A stretch of 64,000 nt of DNA, taken from contig NKIQ01000012.1 of assembly GCA_002256005.1 (NCBI GenBank), positions 35,098 to 99,097 on the forward strand, given 5' to 3'. This DNA is from Alphaproteobacteria bacterium PA4. Its GTDB lineage: Bacteria > Pseudomonadota > Alphaproteobacteria > Sphingomonadales > Sphingomonadaceae. Below, one piece after another: positions 26,814-36,163 of the stretch (the first letter of the stretch is position 1; each line of letters opens with the position of its first letter). Made by a program: the position numbers and the translations under genes. Under the pieces are notes generated by a model. It searched no databases, was not told the DNA's origin, and saw nothing but the letters and a program-made list of their open reading frames with translations.

Positions 26814-27008
26814 ATGACATTGCTGACAACGGTCGAACGTCACCTGCGCCGGCGAGCGTTGGCGCCGTCGCGGTTCGGACGTGTCGTGGCAGGCGATCCG
26901 CGCTTTGTCTTCGATCTGCGCCGTGGGCGCGAGCCGCGACCCGCCACGGCGGCGCGCGTCCTGGCCTTTATCGCCAGCGCCGAGGCCGGCGACCTGCGGG
27001 AGGTCTGA
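26814..27008 (+). CDS. small basic protein, HTH-like, divergent from the repressor
   Basis: 64 residues starting at the second ATG at 26814, chosen because GGGAGG ends 6 nt before it; the ATG at 26811 is too close. The sequence is helical and basic (TVERHLRRRALAPSRFGRVVAGDPRFVFDLRRGREPRP, described by region). The order 'APSRFGRVVAGDPRFVFDLRRGR' resembles a short DNA-binding helix-turn-helix seen in small sphingomonad proteins. The next gene begins 2 nt after its stop. Likely a regulator or accessory under the S24 repressor. Confidence 0.6.
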   Translation: MTLLTTVERHLRRRALAPSRFGRVVAGDPRFVFDLRRGREPRPATAARVLAFIASAEAGDLREV

Positions 27009-27010
27009 TC

Positions 27011-27412
27011 ATGCGACCCAACACCAGTGCCATTGCCCTGCAACTGCTGCGTGCCGTCGTCGCCACCGCCGGTTGCGACCCGTCCGATAGGGAAAAACCC
27101 ATAATTGTTACCGAATTGCTCGAAACCCGCGACTGGGCGAGCGCTACGTTCGAAGGCGAGATGCATCGCCTGCATCTGCGGATCGACGGGGAAGCCTCGG
27201 CGGTGGCCGCGATGCTCGACCGGTTGCGCCACGGTGTGCCGGACCGGGACATCGCTCTCAATGGCTGGTTCGTGGCCGATATCTTGGTCGAAGATAGGCA
27301 AGATGACGGCGATCATGACGATAGCCTAGGCAATTCCCTCGCCATAGTTAACCAAAATGTGACATCTTTGTCGCAATCCTTGATAATTCGCGCGCTCGTG
27401 CTGCGCGACTGA
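27011..27412 (+). CDS. unknown 133-residue protein in the repressor-divergent unit
   Basis: ATG at 27011, 2 nt after the previous stop. The first ~90 residues are mixed alpha/beta (ELLETRDWASATFEGEMHRLHLRIDG region) and include ALNGWFVADILVED. The tail is polar and acidic (DRQDDGDHDD) and then changes to an uncharged, Asn/Ser/Leu-rich end (SLGNSLAIVNQNVTSLSQSL), which looks less like a folded domain. No signal peptide or membrane segment is visible. I do not recognise the family. Confidence 0.55.
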   Translation: MRPNTSAIALQLLRAVVATAGCDPSDREKPIIVTELLETRDWASATFEGEMHRLHLRIDGEASAVAAMLDRLRHGVPDRDIALNGWFVADILVEDRQDDGDHDDSLGNSLAIVNQNVTSLSQSLIIRALVLRD

Positions 27413-27606
27413 CGATGCCTGGCGGGCCAGAGGGCAGCTGGCCGCCATTGCCTCACTGCGTCGGGGTCTGGCTTCGACAGGGGCGATTTGCCGCTCCCCG
27501 GCCAGTTTGAGCGCCACTCGAAATCGCTTGCGACTTGCCGGCTTCCGGGCAATATTGAGTCGTAATCAAAAGTGCTGGCATGGCGCCGGCCGGTCGGGTG
27601 GGCGAA

Positions 27607-28722
27607 ATGCAGCAAGTCGAACAAGCGCGCGGCAAGGGGCTGGCCTGGTCCGCCGCGCTGATCGTCACCTCAGCCCTGCTGCTCTCGGCCTGCGGGTCTG
27701 AGGCACCGCCGCCACCCCCTGCCAGTGAAACCGCCATCCCCGTCACGCTCGCCACCGCCACTGGCGCCGATGGCGGCAGCAGCCTCGCCATCAGCGGCAC
27801 CGTCCGGCAGAAGCGCGAGACGCCGCTCGGCTTCAACGCGCCGGGCCGCATCGCCGCCATCCTGGTCCGCGAGGGCGATGTCGTTGCCAGGGGTCAGGTG
27901 CTGGCCCGGCTCGATCCCACCAGCCTCGATGCCGCCGTCGTCTCCGCCCGCGCCGAGGCTGCCCGCGCCGAGGCCGATTACCGCCGGCTCGAAGGCCTGT
28001 TCGCCAAGGGCTGGGTGACGGCACCGCGGGTCGAAACCGCCCGCGCCACCGCCGCCGCCGCCCGCGCCCGCGTCGCGCAATCGGGTTTCGACCTTGGCCT
28101 TGCCACCATCCATGCGCCTTCGGCCGGCACGGTGCTGCGCCGCCCGGCCGAACCCGGCCAGATCACCAGCCCCGGCCAGACCGTGTTGATCATCGGCGAG
28201 CGCGATTCGGGCTATGTCTTTCGCGTGCCGCTGGCCGACAGCGACCTGGCGCGCGTGAAACTGGGCCAGGCCGCCAATGTCAGCATACCGGCGCTTGGGC
28301 CGACGCCGATGGTCGCCAGTGTCAGCGAGATCGGCGCCCGCGGCGATGATGCCACCGGCACCTTCCGTGTCGAGCTGGCGCTGCCCAACCGGCCCGACAT
28401 GCGCTCCGGTCTGATCGGCACGGCGCGACTGCGCTTTGCCGATTCCAATGCCGTCGCCGGCGTCACCGTGCCGGCGACCGCCATCTTCGCGGCGCGCGCT
28501 GACGAGGGCTTTGTCTATGTCATCGATGCCGCCGGCCGGCAGGTGCGGCTTCGCCAGGTGGCGCTGGGGCCGCTCGGCGATACTTCAGTCACCATCGCAT
28601 CGGGGCTGCGGCCCGGCGAGCGGGTCGTCGCTTCGGGTGTCGACCGGCTGCGCGATGGTGCGGCGGTGACGGTCATCGCTCCGGCTGCTGCCGCGGCCAC
28701 CGCCGCCGCGAAACGCGGCTGA
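27607..28722 (+). CDS. RND efflux periplasmic adaptor (membrane fusion protein), lipoprotein
   Basis: 371 residues from the ATG at 27607 (an ATG at 27580 would add 9). The signal ends in a lipobox, LLLSAC, so the adaptor is likely lipid-anchored. The biotinyl-lipoyl hairpin is visible as ETPLGFNAPGRIAAILVREGD, then a helical coiled-coil segment (AARAEADYRRLEGLFAKGW) and the beta-barrel/proximal domain to the C-terminus. It is 4 nt before the RND permease. No TolC-type outer-membrane gene is next to it, so a remote one must be used. Confidence 0.88.
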   Translation: MQQVEQARGKGLAWSAALIVTSALLLSACGSEAPPPPPASETAIPVTLATATGADGGSSLAISGTVRQKRETPLGFNAPGRIAAILVREGDVVARGQVLARLDPTSLDAAVVSARAEAARAEADYRRLEGLFAKGWVTAPRVETARATAAAARARVAQSGFDLGLATIHAPSAGTVLRRPAEPGQITSPGQTVLIIGERDSGYVFRVPLADSDLARVKLGQAANVSIPALGPTPMVASVSEIGARGDDATGTFRVELALPNRPDMRSGLIGTARLRFADSNAVAGVTVPATAIFAARADEGFVYVIDAAGRQVRLRQVALGPLGDTSVTIASGLRPGERVVASGVDRLRDGAAVTVIAPAAAAATAAAKRG

Positions 28723-28726
28723 TCCG

Positions 28727-31700
28727 ATGGGCATCATCGAATTCGCCATCCGGCGCTGGCAGATCACCCTGGTGGTGTTTGCCCTGCTGTCGGCGATCGG
28801 CATCTCCTCGTTCCTGACCATCCCGCGCACTGTCGATCCACATTTCCCGTCGCCGTTCATCAACGTCGTCGCCATCGTGCCGGGCGCCGAGCCGGGCGAC
28901 ATGGAAACGACGATCGCCAAGCCGATCGAGGATGTACTGCAGGGGCTGGACGGCATCGTCCGCGTCTCGTCACGCTCCACCGATTCGACCGCGGTGATCA
29001 CCGCCGAATTCAGCTGGAGCGGCGACCCCGAGAAGAATTACGACGAAGTGGTGCGCGAGGTGAACGCCATCCGCAACACGCTCCCCTCGGCGCTGACCCG
29101 GCTGGAGTTCCTGAAAAGCCGCACGACCGAAGCCGCCGTGCTGCAATTCGCCATCACGTCCGACACCGCCTCCTATCGCCGGCTTGAAAAGATCGCCAAG
29201 GATCTGCGCGAGCGCATGAACCGCGTGCCCGGCGTGCGCTTCAGCCGCGCCTGGGGCATCCCGCTGCCGGAAGTGCGCGTCGCCGTCGAGCCCGGCCGCA
29301 TGGCGCAGCTGGGCCTGCCGGTCACAGCCGTCACCGATGCGCTGCGCCAGGGCTCGACCGATCTGCCGCCTGGCGCCGTCCATATCGGCGACCAGCGCCT
29401 GAACGTGCAGGCCGGCGGCGCCTTCCATTCGATCGACGAGGTCAAGGACGTGCCGGTGCGCGCTGCCGACGGCAATCTGTTGCGCATCAAGGACATGGCA
29501 GAGGTCGGCTGGGGCTATGAAGAACAGCCGATGATCACCCGCTACAATGGCAAGCGGGCCGTGTGGGTGACGATCACCCAGAAGGACAATCTGAATGTCC
29601 TCGACATCCGCAACGCCGCGCTGAAGGCCGCCGACGAGTTCCGCACCACCCTGCCGCCGGATGTGAAGCTGGATGTCGGCTTCGACCAGTCGTTCGACAT
29701 CGACCGCAAGCTCAACCAGCTGGGTCGCGACTTCGCCATCGCGCTGGGGCTGGTGCTGATCACGCTGCTGCCACTGGGCTGGCGCGCCTCGCTGGTGGTG
29801 ATGGTATCGGTGCCCTTGAGCCTTGCCATGGGCTGCGCCGTGCTGGCCTTTTCAGGGTTCAGCCTCAATCAGCTGGCGATTTCGGGCTTCATCATCGCGC
29901 TCGGTCTGCTCGTCGACGATTCGATCGTCGTCACCGAGAATATCGCCCGCCACCTGCGCGAGGGCGAGGACCGCACCAATGCCGCGATCAACGGCACCAA
30001 GGAAATCGCCGTCGCCGTGCTCGGCTGCACCTTCGTGCTGCTGTTCGCCTTCCTGCCGCTGGCGTTCCTGCCGGAAGGGGCGGGGAAGTTCACGCGCTCG
30101 CTGCCGGTCGCCGTGCTCGGCACCGTCGCCGCCTCGCTGCTGGTGTCGCTGACCATCGTGCCCTTCCTCGCCAGCCGCCTGCTGCCGCGCACCGAAACCG
30201 AGCATGGCAACTCCGCCCTGCAGGCCATCCAGGGTGGCATCCAGCGCTTTTACGCGCCGGTGCTGCACTGGTCGCTGACGCATCCGCGCAGGGCGATGAT
30301 CGCGGCGACCCTGGTGGTCGCCTCCGGCCTTGGCCTGGTGCCGTTCATCGGATCGAGCCTGTTTCCGCCGGCCGATGCCTCCTATTTCCTCGTCCAGGTC
30401 GCCGCCCCCGAAGGCGCCGCGATCAGCCAGACCGACCGTGCCATCCGCGCGGTCGAGGCGGCGCTGAAGCCGGAGAAATCGGTGAAGGCGGTGATGTCCA
30501 ACGTCGGCCGCGGCAATCCGCAAATCTATTACAACCAGCGCTCCTTCGATCAGCGCACCAATCTCGGCGAAGTGCTGGTGGTGCTGGATGAATGGGATCC
30601 GGTCGAAGGCCCGGCGCTAGTGGCACGACTGCGCAAGCGCTTCGATACACTGCCCGATGCGCAATATACGCTGAAGATCTTCCAGAACGGCCCACCCATC
30701 GACGCGCCGATCCAGGTCAAGATCGTCGGCCCCGATCTCGATGTGCTGAAGCGCGTTGCCGCCGATACCGAGGCGGCGATGCGCAAGGTGCCGGGCACTC
30801 GTGATATCAATAATCCGGTCGCCGTCGACCAGCCGCGCATCGACCTCGGCCTCGATGCCGACAAGGCGGCACTGCTCGGCGTGGTGCCGGGCGCGCCGCG
30901 ACGGGCGCTGCGTCTGGCGCTGGTCGGCGAAAATGCCGGCCAGTTCCGCGATCGCGAGGGCGACCGCTACAATGTCGTCGTCCGCATGCCGATGGCGGCA
31001 CGGCACGAACTGTCGGCGCTGAACGACGTTTATGTGCCGAGCGCGCGCGGCGCCATTCCGTTGCGCGAGATCGCGACGCCACGCCTCGACAGCGCGCCGC
31101 CGCGCATCAGCCGCGAACGCCAGCAGCGCACCGTCTATGTGTCGAGCCAGATCGCGCCGGGCTTCCTCACCGCCAAGGTCAACGCCGCGGTCTACAAGGC
31201 GATCGAGGCGGTGAAGCTGCCCGAGGGCTATCGTTTCGATGTCGGCGGCGAGGCCGATGTCGCGGCGCGCAGCTTCGGCGGGCTGGGGCCCATCATTGCC
31301 ATCGCGGTGTTCGGCATATTGGGCGTGCTGGTCATTGAATTCGGCCGCTTCCGCGAGACGGCGGTGGTGGCGGGCGTCATCCCGCTCGGCCTGTTCGGCG
31401 GCATCGTCGCGCTGTTCCTCACCGGCAATTCGATCAGTTACACCGCCGTCATCGGTTTCGTCGCGCTGATCGGTATCGAGATCAAGAACTCCATCCTGCT
31501 CGTCGATTTCACCACCCAGCTGCGCAAATCCGGCATGGGCCTGCGCGACGCCATCGAACGCGCCGGCGAAGTCCGCTTCCTGCCCGTGCTGCTGACCAGC
31601 GTCACCGCCATCGGCGGCCTGTTGCCGCTCGCCGTATCCGGCTCCGGGCTTTACTCGCCCTTGGCCTGGGTGATCATCGGCGGGCTGATTTCCTCGACCC

Positions 31701-31777
31701 TGCTCAGCCGCATCGTCACGCCGGTGATGTATTTGCTGATCGTGCGCGGCGACAAGACGATCACCGTGGCGGAATAG
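28727..31777 (+). CDS. RND efflux transporter permease (AcrB/HAE family)
   Basis: 1016 residues, the usual size. The inner-membrane trimer exports drugs, solvents or metabolites using proton flow. N-terminal TM1 is followed by the porter domain with 'PFINVVAIVPGAEPGDMETTIAKPIED' (region). TM4 carries the proton-relay Asp pair in GLLVDDSIVVTENIARHL. Gly-rich TM11-12 and 'LIGIEIKNSILLVDF' are present in the second half. It lies in one unit with the adaptor and the small membrane protein. Substrate not predictable. Confidence 0.92.
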   Translation: MGIIEFAIRRWQITLVVFALLSAIGISSFLTIPRTVDPHFPSPFINVVAIVPGAEPGDMETTIAKPIEDVLQGLDGIVRVSSRSTDSTAVITAEFSWSGDPEKNYDEVVREVNAIRNTLPSALTRLEFLKSRTTEAAVLQFAITSDTASYRRLEKIAKDLRERMNRVPGVRFSRAWGIPLPEVRVAVEPGRMAQLGLPVTAVTDALRQGSTDLPPGAVHIGDQRLNVQAGGAFHSIDEVKDVPVRAADGNLLRIKDMAEVGWGYEEQPMITRYNGKRAVWVTITQKDNLNVLDIRNAALKAADEFRTTLPPDVKLDVGFDQSFDIDRKLNQLGRDFAIALGLVLITLLPLGWRASLVVMVSVPLSLAMGCAVLAFSGFSLNQLAISGFIIALGLLVDDSIVVTENIARHLREGEDRTNAAINGTKEIAVAVLGCTFVLLFAFLPLAFLPEGAGKFTRSLPVAVLGTVAASLLVSLTIVPFLASRLLPRTETEHGNSALQAIQGGIQRFYAPVLHWSLTHPRRAMIAATLVVASGLGLVPFIGSSLFPPADASYFLVQVAAPEGAAISQTDRAIRAVEAALKPEKSVKAVMSNVGRGNPQIYYNQRSFDQRTNLGEVLVVLDEWDPVEGPALVARLRKRFDTLPDAQYTLKIFQNGPPIDAPIQVKIVGPDLDVLKRVAADTEAAMRKVPGTRDINNPVAVDQPRIDLGLDADKAALLGVVPGAPRRALRLALVGENAGQFRDREGDRYNVVVRMPMAARHELSALNDVYVPSARGAIPLREIATPRLDSAPPRISRERQQRTVYVSSQIAPGFLTAKVNAAVYKAIEAVKLPEGYRFDVGGEADVAARSFGGLGPIIAIAVFGILGVLVIEFGRFRETAVVAGVIPLGLFGGIVALFLTGNSISYTAVIGFVALIGIEIKNSILLVDFTTQLRKSGMGLRDAIERAGEVRFLPVLLTSVTAIGGLLPLAVSGSGLYSPLAWVIIGGLISSTLLSRIVTPVMYLLIVRGDKTITVAE

Positions 31778-31778
31778 C

Positions 31779-32177
31779 ATGCGCGGCCAGCCGACCCTGA
31801 TCGCCGGGCTGCTGCTCGTCATGGTGCTGGTGCGCTTCGGTCTCGCTGCCTTTGGCTATGCCGTGCCCGACGCGCTGATGGCGGCGCTGGGCGCGCCAGC
31901 CGACGCCAACCCGCAGATGCCCTATATCGTCCGGGTCTGGGCGGTGCGCGACATGGTGCTGGCGCTGTTGGTGTTGCTCGCGCGCCCCGCAACGCTCACG
32001 CCGCTGCTCATCGCCTGCATCGCCATCGATGCGACCGATGTCCTGTCGGCGGTGCTCGCCGGGCGCGCCGGCCTGTTCGATGCGCCCGACACGTTCGGCC
32101 TGATGACGACGGCGATCGCGGCGCTGGTGCCGGAAACGCTGGCGCTGATTCTGCTGCGGCGGCGCCAGCCCGGCTGA
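31779..32177 (+). CDS. small four-helix membrane protein (DUF4267-like)
   Basis: 132 residues with about four hydrophobic helices: LIAGLLLVMVLVRFGLAAFG, a middle 'RDMVLALLVLLA', 'LLIACIAIDATDVLSAVLAG' and a C-terminal segment ending RRRQPG. The pattern with an internal D-A-T-D resembles DUF4267-type integral membrane proteins; that is tentative. It begins 1 nt after the RND permease stop and is probably co-transcribed. Role in efflux unknown. Confidence 0.6.
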   Translation: MRGQPTLIAGLLLVMVLVRFGLAAFGYAVPDALMAALGAPADANPQMPYIVRVWAVRDMVLALLVLLARPATLTPLLIACIAIDATDVLSAVLAGRAGLFDAPDTFGLMTTAIAALVPETLALILLRRRQPG

Positions 32178-32183
32178 GCCGCG

Positions 32184-32582
32184 CTATTCGCCGCGATTGA
32201 TGGCCTGGCCGACGATTTCCACCCAGCGATGCTTGCGGACCTCGTACACTGAATATTGCGGCGCCGGGAAATCGGGGTCGGCAAAGCCGCCGATGGCGAC
32301 GGCGGTGAGGCCGGGCAGGGCGCTGATGCTGTAGACCAGCGTGGCACCGCAGATCGGGCAGAAGCGGAACACACCGACCCCGCCGCTGTCCCCGGTCGAC
32401 GTCCATTCGCGATAATCGCCGCTGACCTGCACCTGCGCATCCGGCCAGCGCGCCTGGGCGGCGAAGCTGGAGCCGGAGCGTTTCTGGCATGACAGGCAAT
32501 GGCAGACCGAAATGCGCACCGGTTCGCCGGTGCAGCGCGCCTGCAACTGGCCGCAACGGCAGGTGGCGATGCGTTCGATCAT
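32184..32582 (-). CDS. GFA family (glutathione-dependent formaldehyde-activating-like) zinc protein
   Basis: 132 residues from the ATG at 32582. The zinc-binding cysteines of the GFA/CENP-V fold are all present: CRCGQLQARC near the start, CHCLSCQKRSG and FCPICGATL. Family members were first described as glutathione-formaldehyde adduct enzymes, but many have unknown roles. It converges on the small membrane protein with a 6-nt gap. Confidence 0.85.
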   Translation of the reverse strand: MIERIATCRCGQLQARCTGEPVRISVCHCLSCQKRSGSSFAAQARWPDAQVQVSGDYREWTSTGDSGGVGVFRFCPICGATLVYSISALPGLTAVAIGGFADPDFPAPQYSVYEVRKHRWVEIVGQAINRGE

Positions 32583-32693
32583 GGCGGCAGTGTAGCGCGG
32601 TGCACCAGTGCACCACAACGGGCCCATCCTCCCCAATGCGCCCGGTGTGTCGCGTGCCGCACCCTGCTAGCCTCCCGCTGTAGGGAGCGCGCA

Positions 32694-34421
32694 ATGGCTG
32701 ATTTCGACCTGGTGATCCGTGGCGGTGAAATCCATGATGGGCTGGGCAATCCCGGCGTCATCGGCGATGTGGCGATTGTTGGCGATCGCATCGTCGCCAT
32801 CGGACAGGTGGCGGGCACCGGCGCCGAGGAGATCGATGCCCGGGGCCAGATCGTCACGCCCGGCTTTGTCGATGTCCACACCCATTATGACGGCCAGGCG
32901 ACCTGGGAACAGCGGATGACGCCGTCATCGGGTCATGGCGTCACCTCCGTGGTGATGGGCAATTGCGGCGTCGGCTTCGCGCCGTGTCGGCCGCACCAGC
33001 ATGATCTGCTCGTGTCGCTGATGGAGGGCGTCGAGGACATTCCGGAGGTGGTGATGACCGCCGGCCTGCCGTGGAACTGGGAGACATTCCCCGAATATCT
33101 CGATGCACTCGCCGCCCGCCAGCTCGATATCGACATCGCGGCGCAGCTGCCGCATTCGGCACTGCGCGTCTATGTGATGGGCGAACGCGGCGCCCGGCGC
33201 GAGCCGCCGACCGATGCCGACCTTGCCGAAATGCGGCGCCTGACGACCGAGGCGATACGCGCCGGCGCGCTGGGCGTCACCACCTCGCGCAACATCCTGC
33301 ACCGCACCCGCGCCGGGGAGCTGGCGCCCAGCCTCAATTCGCCCGAAGACGAGCTGCTGGCGCTGGCCGCCGGGCTGCGCGACGCCGACGCCGGTGTCTA
33401 TCAGCTGATCGCCGACATCTTCGGGGAAGCCGAGGATGAATTCGCACTGATGCGGCGGGTGGCGGCGGCGGCGGGCCGGCCGCTGTCCTTCTCGCTGTTG
33501 CAGATGGCGACCGGCGACGAGGATGGCTGGCGCAAATATCTGCGCGCACTGGAAGAGGCGAACGCCGACGGCCTGACCATCCGCGGCCAGGTCTATCCGC
33601 GCCCGGTCGGCCTGTTGTTCGGGCTCGACCTGTCCTTCCATCCCTTCGCCCTGCATCCGAGCTTCCGTCCGCTCGCCGAGCTGCCGCTGGCCGACAAGGT
33701 GGCGGCGCTGCGCGATCCGGACCTGCGCGCCCGGCTGCTCGCCGAAAGCGCCGACGATCCCAATCCCTTCTTCCTGCAGATCGTCGCCGCGTCGACCGCC
33801 AGTTACGAAATGGGCAACCCGCCGGTCTATGATCCGGCGCCCGAGTTTCGCCTCGACCGCATCGCCGAGCGCGAGGGTCGCAGCCCGGCCGAGGTCGCCT
33901 ATGACCTGCTGCTGAAGGACGACGGCCGCAACATCCTGTTCCTGCCCGGCGCCAATTACCGCGACGGCAATCTCGATGCCGCCCGCGAAATGTGCACCCA
34001 CCCCGATACGATCATCGGCCTGGGCGATGGCGGCGCGCATTATGGCCTGATCTGCGACGCCAGCTTCACGACCTTCTACCTGACCCATCATGTCCGCGAT
34101 GCAGCGCCGGGCAAGGCGGTGCCGCTGGCGTCGGCGATCCGCGCCTTGACTGACATTCCGGCGCGCGCTGTCGGCCTCGCCGATCGCGGCCGGCTGGCGC
34201 CGGGCTACAAGGCCGATCTCAACATCATCGCGCTCGACCGGCTGGTGCTGCACGCTCCCACTATGGCCCGCGACCTCCCCGCCGGTGGCAAGCGCCTGCG
34301 CCAGCTTGCCGATGGGTACGCCGTGACGATCAAGAGCGGCGTGGTGACCTATCGCGACGGTGAGCCGACCGGTGCGCTGCCGGGCCGGCTGGTGCGCGGG
34401 GCGCAGGTGGTGGCGGGGTGA
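32694..34421 (+). CDS. N-acyl-D-amino-acid deacylase-like amidohydrolase
   Basis: 575 residues from the ATG at 32694, with AGGGAG upstream. The amidohydrolase barrel carries the metal-binding HTH in DVHTHYDGQATWEQ. The family block VVMGNCGVGFAPCRP includes the conserved cysteine of D-aminoacylases. 'GLGDGGAHYGLICD' holds the late metal-binding Asp. There is no signal peptide, so it acts in the cytoplasm. The substrate may be N-acyl-D-amino acids or a related amide. Confidence 0.85.
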   Translation: MADFDLVIRGGEIHDGLGNPGVIGDVAIVGDRIVAIGQVAGTGAEEIDARGQIVTPGFVDVHTHYDGQATWEQRMTPSSGHGVTSVVMGNCGVGFAPCRPHQHDLLVSLMEGVEDIPEVVMTAGLPWNWETFPEYLDALAARQLDIDIAAQLPHSALRVYVMGERGARREPPTDADLAEMRRLTTEAIRAGALGVTTSRNILHRTRAGELAPSLNSPEDELLALAAGLRDADAGVYQLIADIFGEAEDEFALMRRVAAAAGRPLSFSLLQMATGDEDGWRKYLRALEEANADGLTIRGQVYPRPVGLLFGLDLSFHPFALHPSFRPLAELPLADKVAALRDPDLRARLLAESADDPNPFFLQIVAASTASYEMGNPPVYDPAPEFRLDRIAEREGRSPAEVAYDLLLKDDGRNILFLPGANYRDGNLDAAREMCTHPDTIIGLGDGGAHYGLICDASFTTFYLTHHVRDAAPGKAVPLASAIRALTDIPARAVGLADRGRLAPGYKADLNIIALDRLVLHAPTMARDLPAGGKRLRQLADGYAVTIKSGVVTYRDGEPTGALPGRLVRGAQVVAG

Positions 34422-34435
34422 GAGGGGTCTAGTCG

Positions 34436-34460
34436 TGACCCGGGACCCCGCTTTCCGTTT
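34436..34460. repeat. decayed half of the CCCGGG intergenic element
   Basis: TGACCCGGGACCCCGCTTTC closely matches the second half of the element at 15494-15525 (shared TGACCCGGGACCC, then GCTTTC and TTCG). The first half of the palindrome is not recognisable, so this looks like a partial or degraded copy between the deacylase-like gene and metZ. Confidence 0.45.
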
Positions 34461-34534
34461 CGCCTAAGCCGCAAGCCCTGCAACCCCCGCACGCGGCGTT
34501 GCGCCCGCCTGCCCGCGTCGCTATCCCTGTCTTC

Positions 34535-35743
34535 ATGAAACGCTTTACCGGCCAGGACCGCACCATCACCGACACTTGGCGGCCCGCAACGCTGGCCGTG
34601 CGCGGCGGCACGGCGCGCAGCGATTATGGCGAAACGTCGGAGGCCATCTTCATGACCTCGGGCTATGCCTATGACAATGCCGAGGAAGCCGCCGCGCGGT
34701 TCCGCGGCGAGCGGCCGGGGATGACTTATAGCCGGCTGCAGAATCCGACCACCGAGATGCTGGAAAAGCGCATCGCCCTGCTGGAAGGGGCGGAGGCGGC
34801 GCGCGCCACCACCACCGGCATGGCGGCGATGACGGCGGCGCTGCTCTGCCAGCTGTCCGCCGGCGATCACCTCGTCGCCGGCAAGGCGCTGTTCGGTTCG
34901 TGCCGGGTGCTGGTCGATACCATCCTGCCGCGCTTCGGCATCCAGACCACGACCGTCGATGCGACCGATGTCGACGCCTGGGCGCGGGCGCGGCGGCCGA
35001 ATACCAAGGCCTTTTTCCTCGAAACCCCGTCCAACCCCGGCCTCGAAGTTTCCGATATTCGCGCCATCGCCGATATCGCGCATGACGCCGGCGCGCTCGT
35101 TGTCGTCGACAATGCCTTTGCCTCGCCGATCGTGCAGCGGCCGCTGGAACTCGGTGCCGATGTCGTCGCCTATTCGGCGACCAAGCTGATGGACGGGCAG
35201 GGCCGGGTGCTCGCCGGCGCGGTCTGCGCCAGCGAACAATGGATCAACGATGTCTATCTGGCCTTCACCCGCCATACGGGTCCGAACCTGTCGCCCTTCA
35301 ACGCCTGGGTGGTGCTGAAGAGCCTCGAAACGCTCGACCTGCGCGTTCGCCGCCAGTGCGACAATGCGCTGAAGGTGGCGCATTTCCTCGAATCGCGCGT
35401 GCCGGTCTGTCGCTATCCGGGGCTGGCATCGCACCCGCAGCACGCGCTCGCCATGCGCCAGATGGCGGCGGGCGGCACCATCATCGCGCTGCTGCTCGAT
35501 GGCGGCCGGCCCCAGGCACATGCGCTGCTCGATGGCCTGCAGCTGATCGACATTTCCAACAATCTCGGCGATTCGCGCACGCTGATGACGCATCCGGCGA
35601 GCACGACGCACGCCAGCGTCGCGCCCGAAGTCCGCGCGGAAATGGGCATTACCGAAGGCATGCTGCGCCTGTCGATCGGGCTGGAAGACCCGGATGACCT
35701 GATCGACGATCTCGATCGCGCGCTGGTGGCGGCCGGGCTGTGA
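34535..35743 (+). CDS. metZ: O-succinylhomoserine sulfhydrylase
   Basis: 402 residues from the ATG at 34535; the frame is open to 34499. A Cys/Met-metabolism PLP enzyme making homocysteine from O-succinylhomoserine and sulfide. The PLP lysine is K217 in VAYSATKLMDGQGR. The substrate-binding 'MTYSRLQNPTTEMLEKR' and 'FLETPSNPGLEVSD' blocks are those of the MetZ branch. It overlaps apaG by 4 nt (GTGA), a gene pair that I recall as common in alphaproteobacteria. Confidence 0.9.
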   Translation: MKRFTGQDRTITDTWRPATLAVRGGTARSDYGETSEAIFMTSGYAYDNAEEAAARFRGERPGMTYSRLQNPTTEMLEKRIALLEGAEAARATTTGMAAMTAALLCQLSAGDHLVAGKALFGSCRVLVDTILPRFGIQTTTVDATDVDAWARARRPNTKAFFLETPSNPGLEVSDIRAIADIAHDAGALVVVDNAFASPIVQRPLELGADVVAYSATKLMDGQGRVLAGAVCASEQWINDVYLAFTRHTGPNLSPFNAWVVLKSLETLDLRVRRQCDNALKVAHFLESRVPVCRYPGLASHPQHALAMRQMAAGGTIIALLLDGGRPQAHALLDGLQLIDISNNLGDSRTLMTHPASTTHASVAPEVRAEMGITEGMLRLSIGLEDPDDLIDDLDRALVAAGL

Positions 35744-36141
35744 CCGTCATCGATCTCATCTTCCCGCATGCCGCGACCACCCATGGCGTCACCGTGCGGG
35801 TGGCGCCGCGCTACCTGCCCGAACAATCGGATCGCAACGCCCCCCGCCACGTCTGGAGCTATCATATCCGCGTCGAGAACCATGGCCTGGAAGCCGTGCA
35901 ACTCGTCGCCCGGCACTGGACGATCACTGATGGCTATGGCCGCACCGAACAGGTCGATGGCCCCGGCGTCATCGGCCAGCAGCCCTGGATCGAACCCGGC
36001 GGCGCCTTTGATTATGTCTCGGGCTGCCCGCTGGCAACGACATCAGGGCGCATGCAGGGCCATTACGACATGGTCGCCGACAGCGGTCATTTCAGCGTGC
36101 GCATTCCGCCCTTCGCGCTGACCCGCCCGACCGGCGAATGA
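35740..36141 (+). CDS. apaG: ApaG protein
   Basis: 133 residues, with GTG start overlapping the metZ stop. ApaG (DUF525) is a small immunoglobulin-like beta protein of unclear role. The hallmark block is VWSYHIRVENHGLEAVQLVARHW, then VDGPGVIGQQPWIEPGGAF and 'TSGRMQGHYDMV', all conserved. The length fits the family. Confidence 0.93.
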   Translation: MTVIDLIFPHAATTHGVTVRVAPRYLPEQSDRNAPRHVWSYHIRVENHGLEAVQLVARHWTITDGYGRTEQVDGPGVIGQQPWIEPGGAFDYVSGCPLATTSGRMQGHYDMVADSGHFSVRIPPFALTRPTGE

Positions 36142-36163
36142 GCGCCCGCCTGCCGACGCCCCG

